From Actinomycetes bacterium (GTDB lineage Bacteria > Actinomycetota > Acidimicrobiia > Acidimicrobiales > Microtrichaceae): a stretch of 19,720 nt of DNA. Below, piece by piece: positions 1 to 8,125 of the stretch. Under the pieces are notes generated by a model. That model saw nothing but the letters and a program-made list of their open reading frames with translations. It had not been told where the DNA came from and did no database searches. How positions within the stretch are numbered: the stretch's first letter is position 1; each line of letters starts with the position of its first letter. The translations under genes were made by a program, and so were the position numbers. The stretch is from assembly GCA_023423475.1 (NCBI GenBank), contig JAFAFN010000594.1, forward strand, positions 1 through 19,720. The letters are read 5' to 3'.

Positions 1-2
1 AC

Positions 3-302
3 GCTGCGGTGGCGCTGGCGAACGACACACGACTCCGGCTGACCGCGGCGGTCTTCTCCGCCGACCTGCCGACCGCGATGTCGATGGCGCAACGCCTCGA
101 CTTCGGTGGCGTCGTCATCAACGGCACCAACAACTACCGCCCGCCGATCGTCCCGTTCGGTGGCGTCGACCTCGCCGGTGCAGGCCGCGAGGGCCTCGGT
201 TGGACCATCGGCGAGCTGACCCGGACCCGCTTCATCGCGCTGCGAGGGCTGCGCCCCGCGGGACGCGAACCACACCTCCCGAACCACGACACGAACGGAT
301 GA
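3..302 (+). CDS. Aldehyde dehydrogenase, C-terminal fragment (5' end outside window)
   Basis: The reading frame is open from the left window edge to a TGA at 300-302 and encodes about 99 residues. They match the C-terminal part of NAD(P)-dependent aldehyde dehydrogenases: an 'ANDTRLRLTAAVFSADL' segment, then 'GGVVINGTNNYRP', then the 'PFGGVDLAGAGREG' turn and a C-terminal oligomerisation strand. The catalytic Cys and Glu lie upstream of the window, so activity cannot be judged. The GTG at 9 is internal, not a start. The stop overlaps the start of the class III aminotransferase in ATGA. That pairing is typical of amine or diamine catabolism, where the transaminase makes a (semi)aldehyde and the dehydrogenase oxidises it to an acid. 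The substrate is unknown. Family assignment is secure; the specific substrate is inference. Confidence 0.88.
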   Translation, partial: AAVALANDTRLRLTAAVFSADLPTAMSMAQRLDFGGVVINGTNNYRPPIVPFGGVDLAGAGREGLGWTIGELTRTRFIALRGLRPAGREPHLPNHDTNG

Positions 303-1558
303 CCATGCTGGACGCCCCCACCTCGATGACCTCCGAGGAGATCGACGACTACCGGGACCGCTTCGAGCGGCACCTCGCCCAGACGGTGCCGGGCCGCAAG
401 GAGTTCGTCGTCGCCGGCGCACAGGGGTGCACCGTCGAGTCCGCCGAGGGTGTCCGCTACCTGGACATGACCTCCGGCATCGGCGTGGTGAACGTGGGAC
501 ACAACCACCCCGCCGTGGTCGCCGCGGTGGCGGAGCAGATCACGCGGTACACACACGTGAACGTCTACGGACGCTTCGTCGTGCCCGAGCAGGTCGAACT
601 GGTCGAGCGGCTGCTGTCGGTCGCCGGTGACGGCTTCGAGACGGCCTACCTGACGAGCACGGGTGCCGAGTCGACGGAGTGTGCGCTCAAGCTCGCTCGC
701 AAAGCGACCGGGCGGCCCCGGTTCGTCGCCTTCGAGCGCTCGTACCACGGGCGCACGCTGGGCGCACTGTCGGTGAGTTGGCGCGAGGAGTGGCGGCGCC
801 CCTTCGAGCCGCTGCTCGAAGAGGTCCGCTTCGCCCCCTACGACGACCTCGACGCAGCGATCGCCCTGATCGACGGGACGACCGCGGCGGTCATCGTCGA
901 ACCGGTCCAGGGCGAGGGAGGCATCCGCGTCCCCTCGGACGGGTTCCTGTCCGGTCTGCGCGCCCGCTGCGACGAGGTCGGCGCGCTGCTGATCATCGAC
1001 GAGGTGCAGGGCGGCATGGGTCGTTCCGGGAAGTGGTTCGCCCACCAGCACTGGGACGTCCGGCCCGACATCATCACGATGGCGAAGGCGACCGGCGGCG
1101 GGCTCCCGCTCGGCGCGGTGCTCGCCTCCCGGGAGCTCTTCGAGACCTTCGTCGACCCGCCGCTGTCGCACCTGACGACCATGGGCGGCAACCCCGTCGC
1201 CTGTGCGGCGGGCATCGCGGCGTTCGACGTCATCGCGGACGGCCTGCTCGACCACGTCGTGGCGACGGGGGAGCACCTGCGCGCCGAGCTCCGGTCGCTC
1301 GGTGAGGACTTCCCCTGGCTGCTCGTCGACGTGCGCGGCCTCGGGCTGTGGTGTGCGATCGAGCTCAGCGTCGACGCGAACGCCGTGGTGGCGCGCATGC
1401 AGGAGCTCGGTGTGCTCGTCGGGTCCGTCCTGAACCAGTCGGGCACCGTGCGGATCATGCCGCCGCTGGTCATCACCCGCGACGAGATCGACCGCTTCGT
1501 GGCCGTGCTGCGCGAGGTGCTGGGCGAGGTCGCCGGCGAGCCGGGGGCGGCCGGATGA
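299..1558 (+). CDS. Class III PLP-dependent aminotransferase (omega-amino acid / 4-aminobutyrate type)
   Basis: The product is 419 residues, normal for fold-type I class III aminotransferases (GABA, acetylornithine, omega-amino acid). Visible hallmarks are 'TSGIGVVNVGHNHP' near residue 60, 'STGAESTECALKLAR' (the phosphate-binding region), 'YHGRTLGAL', 'IVEPVQGEGG', 'IIDEVQGGMGRSG' with the Asp that binds the pyridine nitrogen, and 'MAKATGGGLPLGA' with the Schiff-base lysine at residue 263. The ATG at 299 was chosen because it overlaps the upstream stop (ATGA); an in-frame ATG at 305 is an alternative, and a longer in-frame extension to 200 would run into the dehydrogenase gene. Neither start has a strong Shine-Dalgarno sequence, so translational coupling is likely. 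It probably moves the amino group of an omega-amino acid or amine to a keto acid, with the upstream dehydrogenase oxidising the product. The exact amine is not determinable. Confidence 0.93.
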   Translation: MTMLDAPTSMTSEEIDDYRDRFERHLAQTVPGRKEFVVAGAQGCTVESAEGVRYLDMTSGIGVVNVGHNHPAVVAAVAEQITRYTHVNVYGRFVVPEQVELVERLLSVAGDGFETAYLTSTGAESTECALKLARKATGRPRFVAFERSYHGRTLGALSVSWREEWRRPFEPLLEEVRFAPYDDLDAAIALIDGTTAAVIVEPVQGEGGIRVPSDGFLSGLRARCDEVGALLIIDEVQGGMGRSGKWFAHQHWDVRPDIITMAKATGGGLPLGAVLASRELFETFVDPPLSHLTTMGGNPVACAAGIAAFDVIADGLLDHVVATGEHLRAELRSLGEDFPWLLVDVRGLGLWCAIELSVDANAVVARMQELGVLVGSVLNQSGTVRIMPPLVITRDEIDRFVAVLREVLGEVAGEPGAAG

Positions 1559-2979
1559 CCGAGTTCCTGGTGCGGGGACGACACGTCGTGACGATGGCGG
1601 GGCTCGTCCCGTCCGCCGAGCGCGACCGCACGCCCGGCGCGGTGCTCGAGGGCGTCGTCGCCGACGGCGCGGTGCTCGTGCGTGACGGTGTGATCGTCGA
1701 GGTCGCCAGCTACGAGTCGCTCCGAGCGGTCCATCCCGACCTCGAGGTCTTCGGCGACGGCACCGGCGTCGTGATCCCGGGTCTGGTCTCGACCCACACC
1801 CACCTGTCCGAGTCGCTGGTGACGGGGATGGGCTCGGAGCTGTCGCTGTTCGAGTGGGGTGCGTCGATCGTCGGCCCGGTCGGCGACGTGCTGACACGGG
1901 AGGACGCCGCCGAGGGCACCGCCATGCGCGCCGTCGAGATGCTGCTCAGCGGCGTGACCACCGTGAACGACATGTTCTGCCACTCCAACGTCGGCTCGAT
2001 GGCCAGCCTGGGCGCGGCGGACGGCCTGCGCCGAGCGGGCATGCGGGCGGTCGTGTCCTTCGGCGCCGAGGATGCTCCCTGGCTCGGACGGGACGGCGTC
2101 GATCCGACCTCGGTGGTCGACGGGATCCTGCTCGAGCAGCACGCGCTCGCCGCCGAGGTCGACGGCGATCCGTTGCTCACCTATCGCTTCGGCGTCGGCA
2201 CCCTCCTCGGACAGAGCGACGAGCTGCTCGCTGCGGGTGTCGAGGAGTGCCGCAGCAACCACTGGGCCGTGCACACCCACATGGCCGAGGTGCGCGAGGA
2301 GATCACGGCGGCCCGTGAGCGGTGGGGACACCGCACCGTCGAGCACTCCGAACGCGTCGGCCTGCTCGAGCGGCCGCTCATCGCGGCGCACGGGATCTGG
2401 CTCACCGACGCCGACATCGCGACCCTGCGACGACACGGCACGGCGGTCGCCCACAGCCCCGTCGCGAACATGATCCTCGGCTCGGGGGTGTGCCCGGTCG
2501 GGCGGCTCCGCACGGCAGGCATCGCCGTCGGCATCGGGACCGACGGCGCCGCGTCCAACGACAGCCAGGACATGCTCGGCGCGGTCAAGGCCGCGGCGCT
2601 GCTCCAGAAGGTGCACCACCTCGACCCCCTGGTGATCGACGCGTTCGACGTGTTGACGATGGCGACCATCGAGGGAGCGAGGGCGCTCGGCCTCGACGAC
2701 GTGGTCGGCTCGATCGAGGTCGGCAAACGCGCCGACCTGGTGCTGCTCCAGGACACCGTCGACATGGCCGTGCTGCACGATCCCGTCTCGCAGATCGTCT
2801 ACGGGGCATCGCCCCGCTCGGTGCGCGACGTGTGGGTCGACGGTCGGATCGTCGTCGAGGACCACCGCTGCGTCACCGTCGACGAGACCGAGCAGATCCG
2901 TCGCTGCCGCCCCCTCGCCGAACGCCTCGCCCACGACGCCGGACTGGTGGCAGCCGGTCACAGCGTGCTCGAGCGATGA
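1555..2979 (+). CDS. Metal-dependent amidohydrolase, ATZ/TRZ (deaminase/chlorohydrolase) type
   Basis: The product is 474 residues, the usual size for the cytosine-deaminase/ATZ-TRZ branch of the amidohydrolase superfamily, which includes S-adenosylhomocysteine/methylthioadenosine deaminase, guanine deaminase and triazine hydrolases. The metal site is complete: HTH at 81-83, the HTH of 'AVHTHMAEVREE' at 240-242, His279 in 'AAHGIW', and Asp330 in 'IGTDGAASNDSQD'. The Glu of 'MAEVREE' is the expected proton shuttle. Flanking beta-sandwich sequences ('VLVRDGVIVEV' and 'GSIEVGKRADLVLL') are also present. Members usually hydrolyse an amino, chloro or similar group from a nitrogen heterocycle. The start overlaps the aminotransferase stop (ATGA at 1555-1558). 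It resembles the minus-strand amidohydrolase at 16281-17627 closely enough to be a paralogue. The substrate is unknown. Confidence 0.93.
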   Translation: MTEFLVRGRHVVTMAGLVPSAERDRTPGAVLEGVVADGAVLVRDGVIVEVASYESLRAVHPDLEVFGDGTGVVIPGLVSTHTHLSESLVTGMGSELSLFEWGASIVGPVGDVLTREDAAEGTAMRAVEMLLSGVTTVNDMFCHSNVGSMASLGAADGLRRAGMRAVVSFGAEDAPWLGRDGVDPTSVVDGILLEQHALAAEVDGDPLLTYRFGVGTLLGQSDELLAAGVEECRSNHWAVHTHMAEVREEITAARERWGHRTVEHSERVGLLERPLIAAHGIWLTDADIATLRRHGTAVAHSPVANMILGSGVCPVGRLRTAGIAVGIGTDGAASNDSQDMLGAVKAAALLQKVHHLDPLVIDAFDVLTMATIEGARALGLDDVVGSIEVGKRADLVLLQDTVDMAVLHDPVSQIVYGASPRSVRDVWVDGRIVVEDHRCVTVDETEQIRRCRPLAERLAHDAGLVAAGHSVLER

Positions 2980-4700
2980 GCAGGTCCAGCCGTGAGGTCG
3001 TGGTCATCGGCGGGGGCCACAACGGACTCGTCGCGGCGTTGCGACTGGCCCGCGCCGGTTGCGACGTCACGGTGGTCGAGCAGGGCGACGAGCCCGGCGG
3101 CTGCGTGTGGACCGACCGTCACCCGAGTGGCGTGGTCGTCGAGCGCGGCGCGTTCGAACACGGCGGGATCCTGCCGGTCGCGACCGAGCTGGGGCTCACC
3201 GACCCCGGTCTCGGCGCCGCGACCCTCGAGTACCGCGAGCACCCGGTGGCGGCGGGGTTCGTCTTCGGCGACGGTCAGCGCAGGGTCTTCCACACCGACC
3301 TGGAGCGCACCGTCGCCGACCTCGGTGCCGACGGGCCGCGCTACCGGGAGCTGGTCGATCTGGCCGGGACGCTGTTCGGGATGCTCGACACCTTCGATGC
3401 GCCGCCCACACCGACCCAGGTCGCCGCCGCGCTGGCCCCGCTGCGTGGTGGCGACGAGATGTTCCGGACGATGCTCTCACCCGCCGAGCAGGTCATCGAA
3501 CGGTCGTTGGACGACCCCCACACACGCGCCTCGCTGGCGCTGCAGGCGGCACACGCGCAGGTGCCCGCATGGGCGCCCGGGACCGGCCTGTTCGCGCTGC
3601 TGCTGCCCGCCTCGCACGCCGGACCTGCCGTGCGGCCCGTCGGTGGGTCCCGTGCTCTGACCGACGCGCTCGCCGCCGCACTCGACCGGGCGGGTGGCCG
3701 CATCGTGACCGGCAGCGCCGTGGTGGGACTGCGGACCAGCTCGGAGCGTCGTCGGGCCGAGGCGGTGCGAGCCAGCGCACCGACGACGACCGGGGACGTC
3801 CGCACCGCCAGGGCCGGCGTGTTCGGCGGGTCGCCGGGGGCCAGCGCTCGGGTGCCCACGACGACCGTGGGCCTGGACTGGACCAGTCGCGGTGAGGTCG
3901 AGCTCGCGGACGGCACCGTGATGCACGCCGACGCGGTGGTGTCGAGCATCGGCGCGCCCCGCACCGTCGCGGTGCTCGCCGACGATGCGCCGTCGCTGCG
4001 GGCGAGTGCAGCGGGACTCCACAGCGGTCACTTCAACGTCTCGGAGCTGACCGTGACGGTCGTGCTCGACCAACCCGTCGAGCTGGGACTGAGCGACCCC
4101 GACGCCGTGTGGTACGCCGTGGCCGACCCGGACGACGTGCGCCGCGGGTTCGCCGAGGTGATGGCCGGGCAGCTGCCGTCGTCGCCGTGGGCGATGGTCG
4201 GGTCGGTCACCCAGCCCGACGGAGTGGATGGCGCCGCGGTCTGGATGAGCTCGATCGTGCCGTTGCGACGGGACGAGCCCTGGGACGCCGAGTCCGAGCG
4301 TGCCGCCGCCGAGCGGGTCATCGACCAGGTGGGTTCGGTCCTCGGTGTCGACCTCCGCGCCGGACTGGTCGACACCGTGGTGTCGGGACCGGCGACCTGG
4401 TCGGCTCGCATCGGAGGCGACGGCAACCCGAACCACATCGACAACACGATCGACCAGCTGCTCGGCTGGCGGACGCCCGGTCACGCCGACATGCGCACCG
4501 AGCTCGACTGGCTGTTCCTCTCGGGTGCAGGCCAGCACCCCGGTGGCGGCCTCTCGGGTGCATCGGGCAGTGCGGCAGCTGCGGCGGTGCTCACGCCGCG
4601 GTCCGCTCGAACCTCCCGACTCAGCCGGGTGCGGGACGAGGTGCGCGGGCTGGCCCGAGGCGCCCTGGCCTATCGACGCATGCGACGAGGAGCGACATGA
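2976..4700 (+). CDS. Phytoene-desaturase-like FAD-dependent oxidoreductase
   Basis: The 574-residue product starts with a classic Rossmann dinucleotide-binding motif, 'VVVIGGGHNGLVAALRLA' (GGGHNG at about 12-17), followed by a ribose-binding Glu at about 35 ('VTVVEQ') and 'EPGG'. The C-terminus carries the matching FAD-binding block 'LFLSGAGQHPGGGLSGA'. This architecture is that of COG1233 (phytoene desaturase/PYROXD2-like amine-oxidase-fold proteins). Such enzymes oxidise or desaturate C-C or C-N bonds, and many uncharacterised members sit in catabolic operons. Roughly residues 254-305 form a Thr/Arg/Ala-rich stretch that looks like an insertion before the 'ELADGTVMHADAVVSSIG' strand, making it longer than the 500-530 residues usual for the family. 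The ATG overlaps the preceding stop at 2976-2979. Carotenoid synthesis is unlikely because no other crt-type gene is nearby. The reaction is not known. Confidence 0.88.
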   Translation: MSRSSREVVVIGGGHNGLVAALRLARAGCDVTVVEQGDEPGGCVWTDRHPSGVVVERGAFEHGGILPVATELGLTDPGLGAATLEYREHPVAAGFVFGDGQRRVFHTDLERTVADLGADGPRYRELVDLAGTLFGMLDTFDAPPTPTQVAAALAPLRGGDEMFRTMLSPAEQVIERSLDDPHTRASLALQAAHAQVPAWAPGTGLFALLLPASHAGPAVRPVGGSRALTDALAAALDRAGGRIVTGSAVVGLRTSSERRRAEAVRASAPTTTGDVRTARAGVFGGSPGASARVPTTTVGLDWTSRGEVELADGTVMHADAVVSSIGAPRTVAVLADDAPSLRASAAGLHSGHFNVSELTVTVVLDQPVELGLSDPDAVWYAVADPDDVRRGFAEVMAGQLPSSPWAMVGSVTQPDGVDGAAVWMSSIVPLRRDEPWDAESERAAAERVIDQVGSVLGVDLRAGLVDTVVSGPATWSARIGGDGNPNHIDNTIDQLLGWRTPGHADMRTELDWLFLSGAGQHPGGGLSGASGSAAAAAVLTPRSARTSRLSRVRDEVRGLARGALAYRRMRRGAT

Positions 4701-5692
4701 GCCCGACGGTGTTCGACACGATCGACGTGATGACCTCGTACCAGCACGCCGCGGCACTGACCGCGGCGGCTCGCTGCGGTGTGTTCGACGTCCTGGCAGA
4801 ACGGTCGCTGACCTGGACCGAGACCGCCGCCGAGCTCGGCACGGACCCGACCGCCACGCGGGCACTGCTGGACGCGATGGTCGGTCTCGGCCTGGTCGAT
4901 CTCGACGACGAGGTCGGCCGGTACCGGGCGGGTCCCGTCGCCGCCCGCCTCGGCGCCGGCGGCGACCTCCGCCTCGTGGTCGAGAAGGAGGCGTTCCTGG
5001 CCCGTGTCTGGCTCGACCTGGCCGACAGCGTGCGCTCCGGACGTCCCGTGCTGGCACCGTGGCGCGACCGTCTCGTCGCCGACCCGGTCCAGGCGCGGGA
5101 GTTCCTCTCGGCGCTGGTGGTGCTGGCCGCACAGACCGGCCCCGACCTCGCGACGGTCCTCGAGCTCGCTCCGGGGTCGACCGTCGCCGATCTCGGGGGA
5201 GGTCTCGGCGCCTATGCCGTGCCGCTCGCCGGCGCGGGTGCCGAGGTGACCCTCGTCGACCTCGCCCCGGTCGTGGACTGGGCCCGCGACGACCTCTCGG
5301 CCATCGACGCCGACACCCGGCGACGGATCGTCGTGTGCGAGGCGGACCTCCTGGCGGCCGACGCGGCGGAGCGGATCGGCGGCCGGTTCGACGTGGTGTT
5401 GCTGTCGCACCTGCTGCACGACCTGTCCGACGACGATGCCGCGGTGGTCCTCGGACTCGCACGCCGGCTCCTCCGGCCGGGCGGCAGCGTCGTCGTGTTC
5501 GAGCTGCCGGGAGATCCACCAGGTGCGTTCGGCCCACTCTTCGATCTGATGATGCGCGTCGAGACACCCGGCGCAGCTCGGCGTGTCGACGAGCTCGTCG
5601 CGCTGCTCGAGGCCGCCGGCTTCGTCGACCTGGCCGAGGTTCCCGGCACCGGACGACCCCACGTCGTGCTGCGGGCCGCCGCCCCGGCCTGA
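4697..5692 (+). CDS. SAM-dependent O-methyltransferase (ASMT/hydroxyindole-type)
   Basis: The 331-residue product fits the two-domain plant/actinobacterial O-methyltransferase family (methyltransferase_2). An N-terminal winged-helix dimerisation domain (about residues 10-85, 'AALTAAARCGVFDVLAE' and 'TAAELGTDPTATRALLDAMVGLGLV') precedes a Rossmann-like domain. That domain carries SAM motif I 'VADLGGGLGAYAVPLA' (DLGGGLG at 165-171), acidic Asp188 and 'LLSHLLHDLSDDDAAVVL', equivalent to the 'NVLHDWSDE' helix with the catalytic His. 'LLRPGGSVVVFE' and 'LFDLMMRVETPGAARRVDEL' follow. A good Shine-Dalgarno (GAGGAG) lies just upstream of the ATG at 4697, which also overlaps the preceding stop. It is the last gene of the plus-strand operon and converges on the minus-strand cluster. 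A hydroxylated aromatic or heterocyclic compound is a reasonable acceptor, but this is inference. Confidence 0.9.
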   Translation: MSPTVFDTIDVMTSYQHAAALTAAARCGVFDVLAERSLTWTETAAELGTDPTATRALLDAMVGLGLVDLDDEVGRYRAGPVAARLGAGGDLRLVVEKEAFLARVWLDLADSVRSGRPVLAPWRDRLVADPVQAREFLSALVVLAAQTGPDLATVLELAPGSTVADLGGGLGAYAVPLAGAGAEVTLVDLAPVVDWARDDLSAIDADTRRRIVVCEADLLAADAAERIGGRFDVVLLSHLLHDLSDDDAAVVLGLARRLLRPGGSVVVFELPGDPPGAFGPLFDLMMRVETPGAARRVDELVALLEAAGFVDLAEVPGTGRPHVVLRAAAPA

Positions 5693-5715
5693 GCAGCGCC
5701 CGCCGTGCACCCCTC

Positions 5716-5767
5716 CGAAATGACAGTTGTTTTCGGAGTGATCACCTCGAGAACAACTGTCATTTCG
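5716..5767. terminator. 52-bp near-perfect palindrome between convergent operons (bidirectional terminator or palindromic repeat unit)
   Basis: The arms at 5716-5735 and 5748-5767 are inverted repeats: 19 of 20 positions are Watson-Crick and the other is a T-G wobble. The core of each arm reads AAATGACAGTTGTT or its complement, and the centre GTGATCAC is itself a perfect palindrome. Over all 26 facing positions, 23 pair normally, two are G-U and one is a mismatch. The segment is strikingly AT-rich against its surroundings and fills most of the 77-bp gap between two convergent genes. That position suits a bidirectional terminator. However, no clear U-tract follows either arm, so a dispersed palindromic repeat or a protein-binding site remains possible. 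No second copy was noticed in this window. Confidence 0.6.
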
Positions 5768-5769
5768 CG

Positions 5770-7245
5770 TCAGGGCAGCAGGCGTTCGACGGGCCAGGGG
5801 CGGGCGCGGAGCTCCTCGAGTGCGTCGCGACTCGCCGCCACCTGCGTCTCGGCCAGGTCGCGACGCGGCTGCACCCCTGCGAGCAGCTCCTCGGCCAGCT
5901 CGTCCCAACGCGAGCGCGCCGAGTCCAGGTCGATGCCGACGTGGCGCCGATCCCGGTAGTGGAAGGTCCCGGCGACCATGACGTCGGTGACGTCAGCTGC
6001 CCGAGCAGCGGTCAGGAGCTGGTTGGCGACGTCCGTCGCCGGGTGGAACGCCGGCCCGCGCAGGTCGACGACGCACAGGTCCGCCCGTCGGCCCGCTTCG
6101 AGGCGACCCGTGTCGCTCCACCCGCAGGCGGCCGCGCCGCCGACGGTCGCCGCATCGAGCGCGTGTTCGACGCTCAGCCAACGGTCCGGTCCCGCCGAGG
6201 AGATCCGGGACAGCAACGTCGCGAGGCGGGTCGCGTCGAGCACGTCGAGGGCGTCGGCGGAGTTGGCGCCGTCGGTGCCGACCGCCAGCTGCACGCCGGC
6301 GTCGAGCAGCGACGCGGTCGGTGCGACACCCGACCCGAGGCGCAGGTTGCTGCCCGGGACGGTGACCACCGTCGAGCCGGCGTCGGCCAGCAGCTCGATG
6401 TCGGCGTCGTCGACCCAGATGCCGTGCGCGGCGGTGAGCGGACCGTCGAGCATGCCGATCGCGGCGAGCTCGGCGGTGATCGAACGGCCGAAGCGCTCGG
6501 ACGCACTGATCGCCTGCGGCTTCGACTCGGCGAGGTGGAGGTGGACCGGCAGCCCGTGGCGATCGGCGAGCTGGCGCAGTCCGAGCATCAGCTCCGTGGT
6601 GCAGTGCGACGGGATCGTCGGCGCGACCGCGGCGGTGACGTCGGCGTCGGGCGGCATCCCGGCCACGAAGTGCTCGCAGGCGGTGAGGAGGTCGGCCGTC
6701 GGCGTGGCGGCCGGGAGGGTCGAGCCGACGGCAGCGCAGCAGGCGCCGATGACCGGCACCGCCTCGTGCACGCTGCGGTCCGCGACCATCGGGGCCAGAC
6801 GGACACGGAGCCCCGTGCGGTGGTACGCCTCGGCGGCCGCGACGAGGACGTCGGGGTCCGGGATCCCCGACTGCGCCAAGAGGTCGAAGGCACCGACGGC
6901 ACCGGAGGACATCGTCTCGGCGCCGGCGAGCAGGGCCGCGAGCCCGGCGAGCTCGCGGCGACGCTCCGCGGACATCCACGCGCCGTGCAGGAGCGAGGCC
7001 TCGAGGGTCCAGTCTCGGTTCGCTCCTCGGGCGACCATGTTGTGGGAGTGCACGTGCGCGTTGACCAGGCCGGGCATGACGAGTCGGCCGGACAGGTCGA
7101 CGACGGCGGCATCCGCGTGGGAGAGCTCGCCGGGGCGGCCGATCGCCTCGATGATCGCGCCGTCGACGAGCACGTCGGCCGGCGCGGGCACCCACGCCGG
7201 CCCGGTCATGACGAGCGCACCGGTGAGCAGTCGGCGGTCAGCCAC
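5770..7245 (-). CDS. Metal-dependent amidohydrolase, ATZ/TRZ type (third, divergent copy)
   Basis: The 491-residue product has the deaminase-type amidohydrolase layout: a short beta segment 'VLVDGAIIEAIGRPGEL', then 'MPGLVNAHVHSHN' with HVH at 64-66, 'LPVHLHLAESK' with metal His237, 'TAAHGIWVDDADI' (His274) and 'AVGTDGANSADALDVL' (Asp325). 'GRLEAGRRADLCVVDL' closes the barrel-associated sandwich. All metal ligands are present, so it is probably active. It is more divergent from the two other amidohydrolases in the window than they are from each other, suggesting a different substrate. The start is GTG at 7245, giving an 8-bp overlap with the upstream deacetylase-fold gene; there is no strong Shine-Dalgarno, so coupling is likely. 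It is the last gene of the minus-strand operon and ends three bases from the palindromic junction. Confidence 0.92.
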   Translation of the reverse strand: MADRRLLTGALVMTGPAWVPAPADVLVDGAIIEAIGRPGELSHADAAVVDLSGRLVMPGLVNAHVHSHNMVARGANRDWTLEASLLHGAWMSAERRRELAGLAALLAGAETMSSGAVGAFDLLAQSGIPDPDVLVAAAEAYHRTGLRVRLAPMVADRSVHEAVPVIGACCAAVGSTLPAATPTADLLTACEHFVAGMPPDADVTAAVAPTIPSHCTTELMLGLRQLADRHGLPVHLHLAESKPQAISASERFGRSITAELAAIGMLDGPLTAAHGIWVDDADIELLADAGSTVVTVPGSNLRLGSGVAPTASLLDAGVQLAVGTDGANSADALDVLDATRLATLLSRISSAGPDRWLSVEHALDAATVGGAAACGWSDTGRLEAGRRADLCVVDLRGPAFHPATDVANQLLTAARAADVTDVMVAGTFHYRDRRHVGIDLDSARSRWDELAEELLAGVQPRRDLAETQVAASRDALEELRARPWPVERLLP

Positions 7246-8125
7246 GTGGCCCCGGGTCCCCGGTCGGAGGAGGGTGCTCCACGTACCAGTGCTCGGCGAT
7301 CGCCGATCGTGTGGTCACCCAGACGTCGTCGTGGGCGACGACGTGGTCGAGGAAGCGTGCGAAGCCCGCGGCCCTGCCGGGGTGGCCGGTCAGGCGCGGG
7401 TGGACCGAGACGACCATCATCGCTCCACCCTCGGCGTAGAGGACGTCGAAGGCATCTCGGAGGTAGGTGTACGCGTCGTCCCCGGTCGACCACCACCCCT
7501 TGGCGTACTTGTTGTCGTTGTTCGAGAACGTGTGGGGGATCACGAGGTGGTCGCGGTCGCCGACCCGGGTCCAGTACGGCAGCTCGTCGTCGTACGCATC
7601 GGAGTCCCAGCTGAAGCCGCCCTCCGCGACGAGCAGCTCACGGGTGTGCAGCGAGGGTCCGTAGCGGCAGTACCAACCGGTCGGCCGGGCGCCCCAGGTG
7701 GACGAGAACGAGGTGACGGCCAGGTCGATCTCCCGGCGTTCCTCGTCGGGCGACATCAGGTAGTGCTTCGCGAACTTGTGGCCGTGGCCCATGAGGTCCC
7801 AGCCTGCGTCGCGCGCCGCCGCGGTGATCGCCGGGTTGCGTTCCAGGGCGACCGCGCAGGCCGAGGCGGTCGCGACCAGGTCGCGTGCACCCAGCATTCG
7901 CAGCACTCGCCAGAAGCCGACCCGCGAGCCGTAGGCCATCATCGACTCACCCGCGAGATCCCGACCGGGGACGTCCGCGCCGGCGTCGCCCGCATCGGTG
8001 AGCGGCGATTCGTCGACCTCTGCTCCTTCTTCGATGTTGACCGCGATGTTCAGCGCCAGGCGGGCGCCGCCGGGCCAGCGCGGGTCGGGCCGATCGGCGC
8101 CGTAGCCGACGAGGTCGCGGGTCAC
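7238..8125 (-). CDS. Polysaccharide-deacetylase-fold hydrolase, PuuE (allantoinase/cyclic imidase)-like
   Basis: From the GTG at 8125 the product is 295 residues, close to the roughly 300 of PuuE-type allantoinases. The N-terminus 'RDLVGYGADRPDPRWPGGARLALNIAVNIEEGAE' region (residues 3-37) and the C-terminus 'VSVHPRLTGHPGRAAGFARFLDHV' match that subfamily rather than chitin or peptidoglycan deacetylases. It has 'MGHGHKFAKHY' around residue 112-122 and no signal peptide, so it should be cytosolic. Characterised relatives (PuuE, and the Pseudomonas putida cyclic imide hydrolase) hydrolyse cyclic amide bonds of ureides or imides without the classic deacetylase reaction. The GTG overlaps the upstream stop (GTGA) and was preferred to the long extension to 8434, which lies inside the FMO gene. 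Its job here is probably ring opening of a lactam, imide or ureide; the substrate is not known. Confidence 0.87.
   Translation of the reverse strand: MTRDLVGYGADRPDPRWPGGARLALNIAVNIEEGAEVDESPLTDAGDAGADVPGRDLAGESMMAYGSRVGFWRVLRMLGARDLVATASACAVALERNPAITAAARDAGWDLMGHGHKFAKHYLMSPDEERREIDLAVTSFSSTWGARPTGWYCRYGPSLHTRELLVAEGGFSWDSDAYDDELPYWTRVGDRDHLVIPHTFSNNDNKYAKGWWSTGDDAYTYLRDAFDVLYAEGGAMMVVSVHPRLTGHPGRAAGFARFLDHVVAHDDVWVTTRSAIAEHWYVEHPPPTGDPGPRG

Noticed and set aside
134..2961. Long minus-strand open frames (587 and 707 codons) opposite the aminotransferase and amidohydrolase genes
   Set aside because: Their products are Arg/His/Asp-rich with no recognisable domain; they are antisense shadows of well-conserved genes in very GC-rich DNA.
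2976..4700. Carotenoid (phytoene) desaturase
   Set aside because: No phytoene synthase or other crt-type gene nearby; COG1233 includes many non-carotenoid oxidoreductases.
3477..5567. A 696-codon minus-strand open frame opposite the oxidoreductase and methyltransferase
   Set aside because: No family resemblance, and the sense-strand proteins have complete motifs.
4300..7614. A 1104-codon plus-strand open frame running across the convergent junction
   Set aside because: It spans two genes on different strands and the palindrome, and its translation is low-complexity Arg/Gly-rich; it is a GC artefact.
7238..8125. Cell-wall or chitin deacetylase role for the NodB-fold protein
   Set aside because: No signal peptide, PuuE-type N- and C-terminal sequences, and a catabolic operon context make a cyclic-amide hydrolase more likely.
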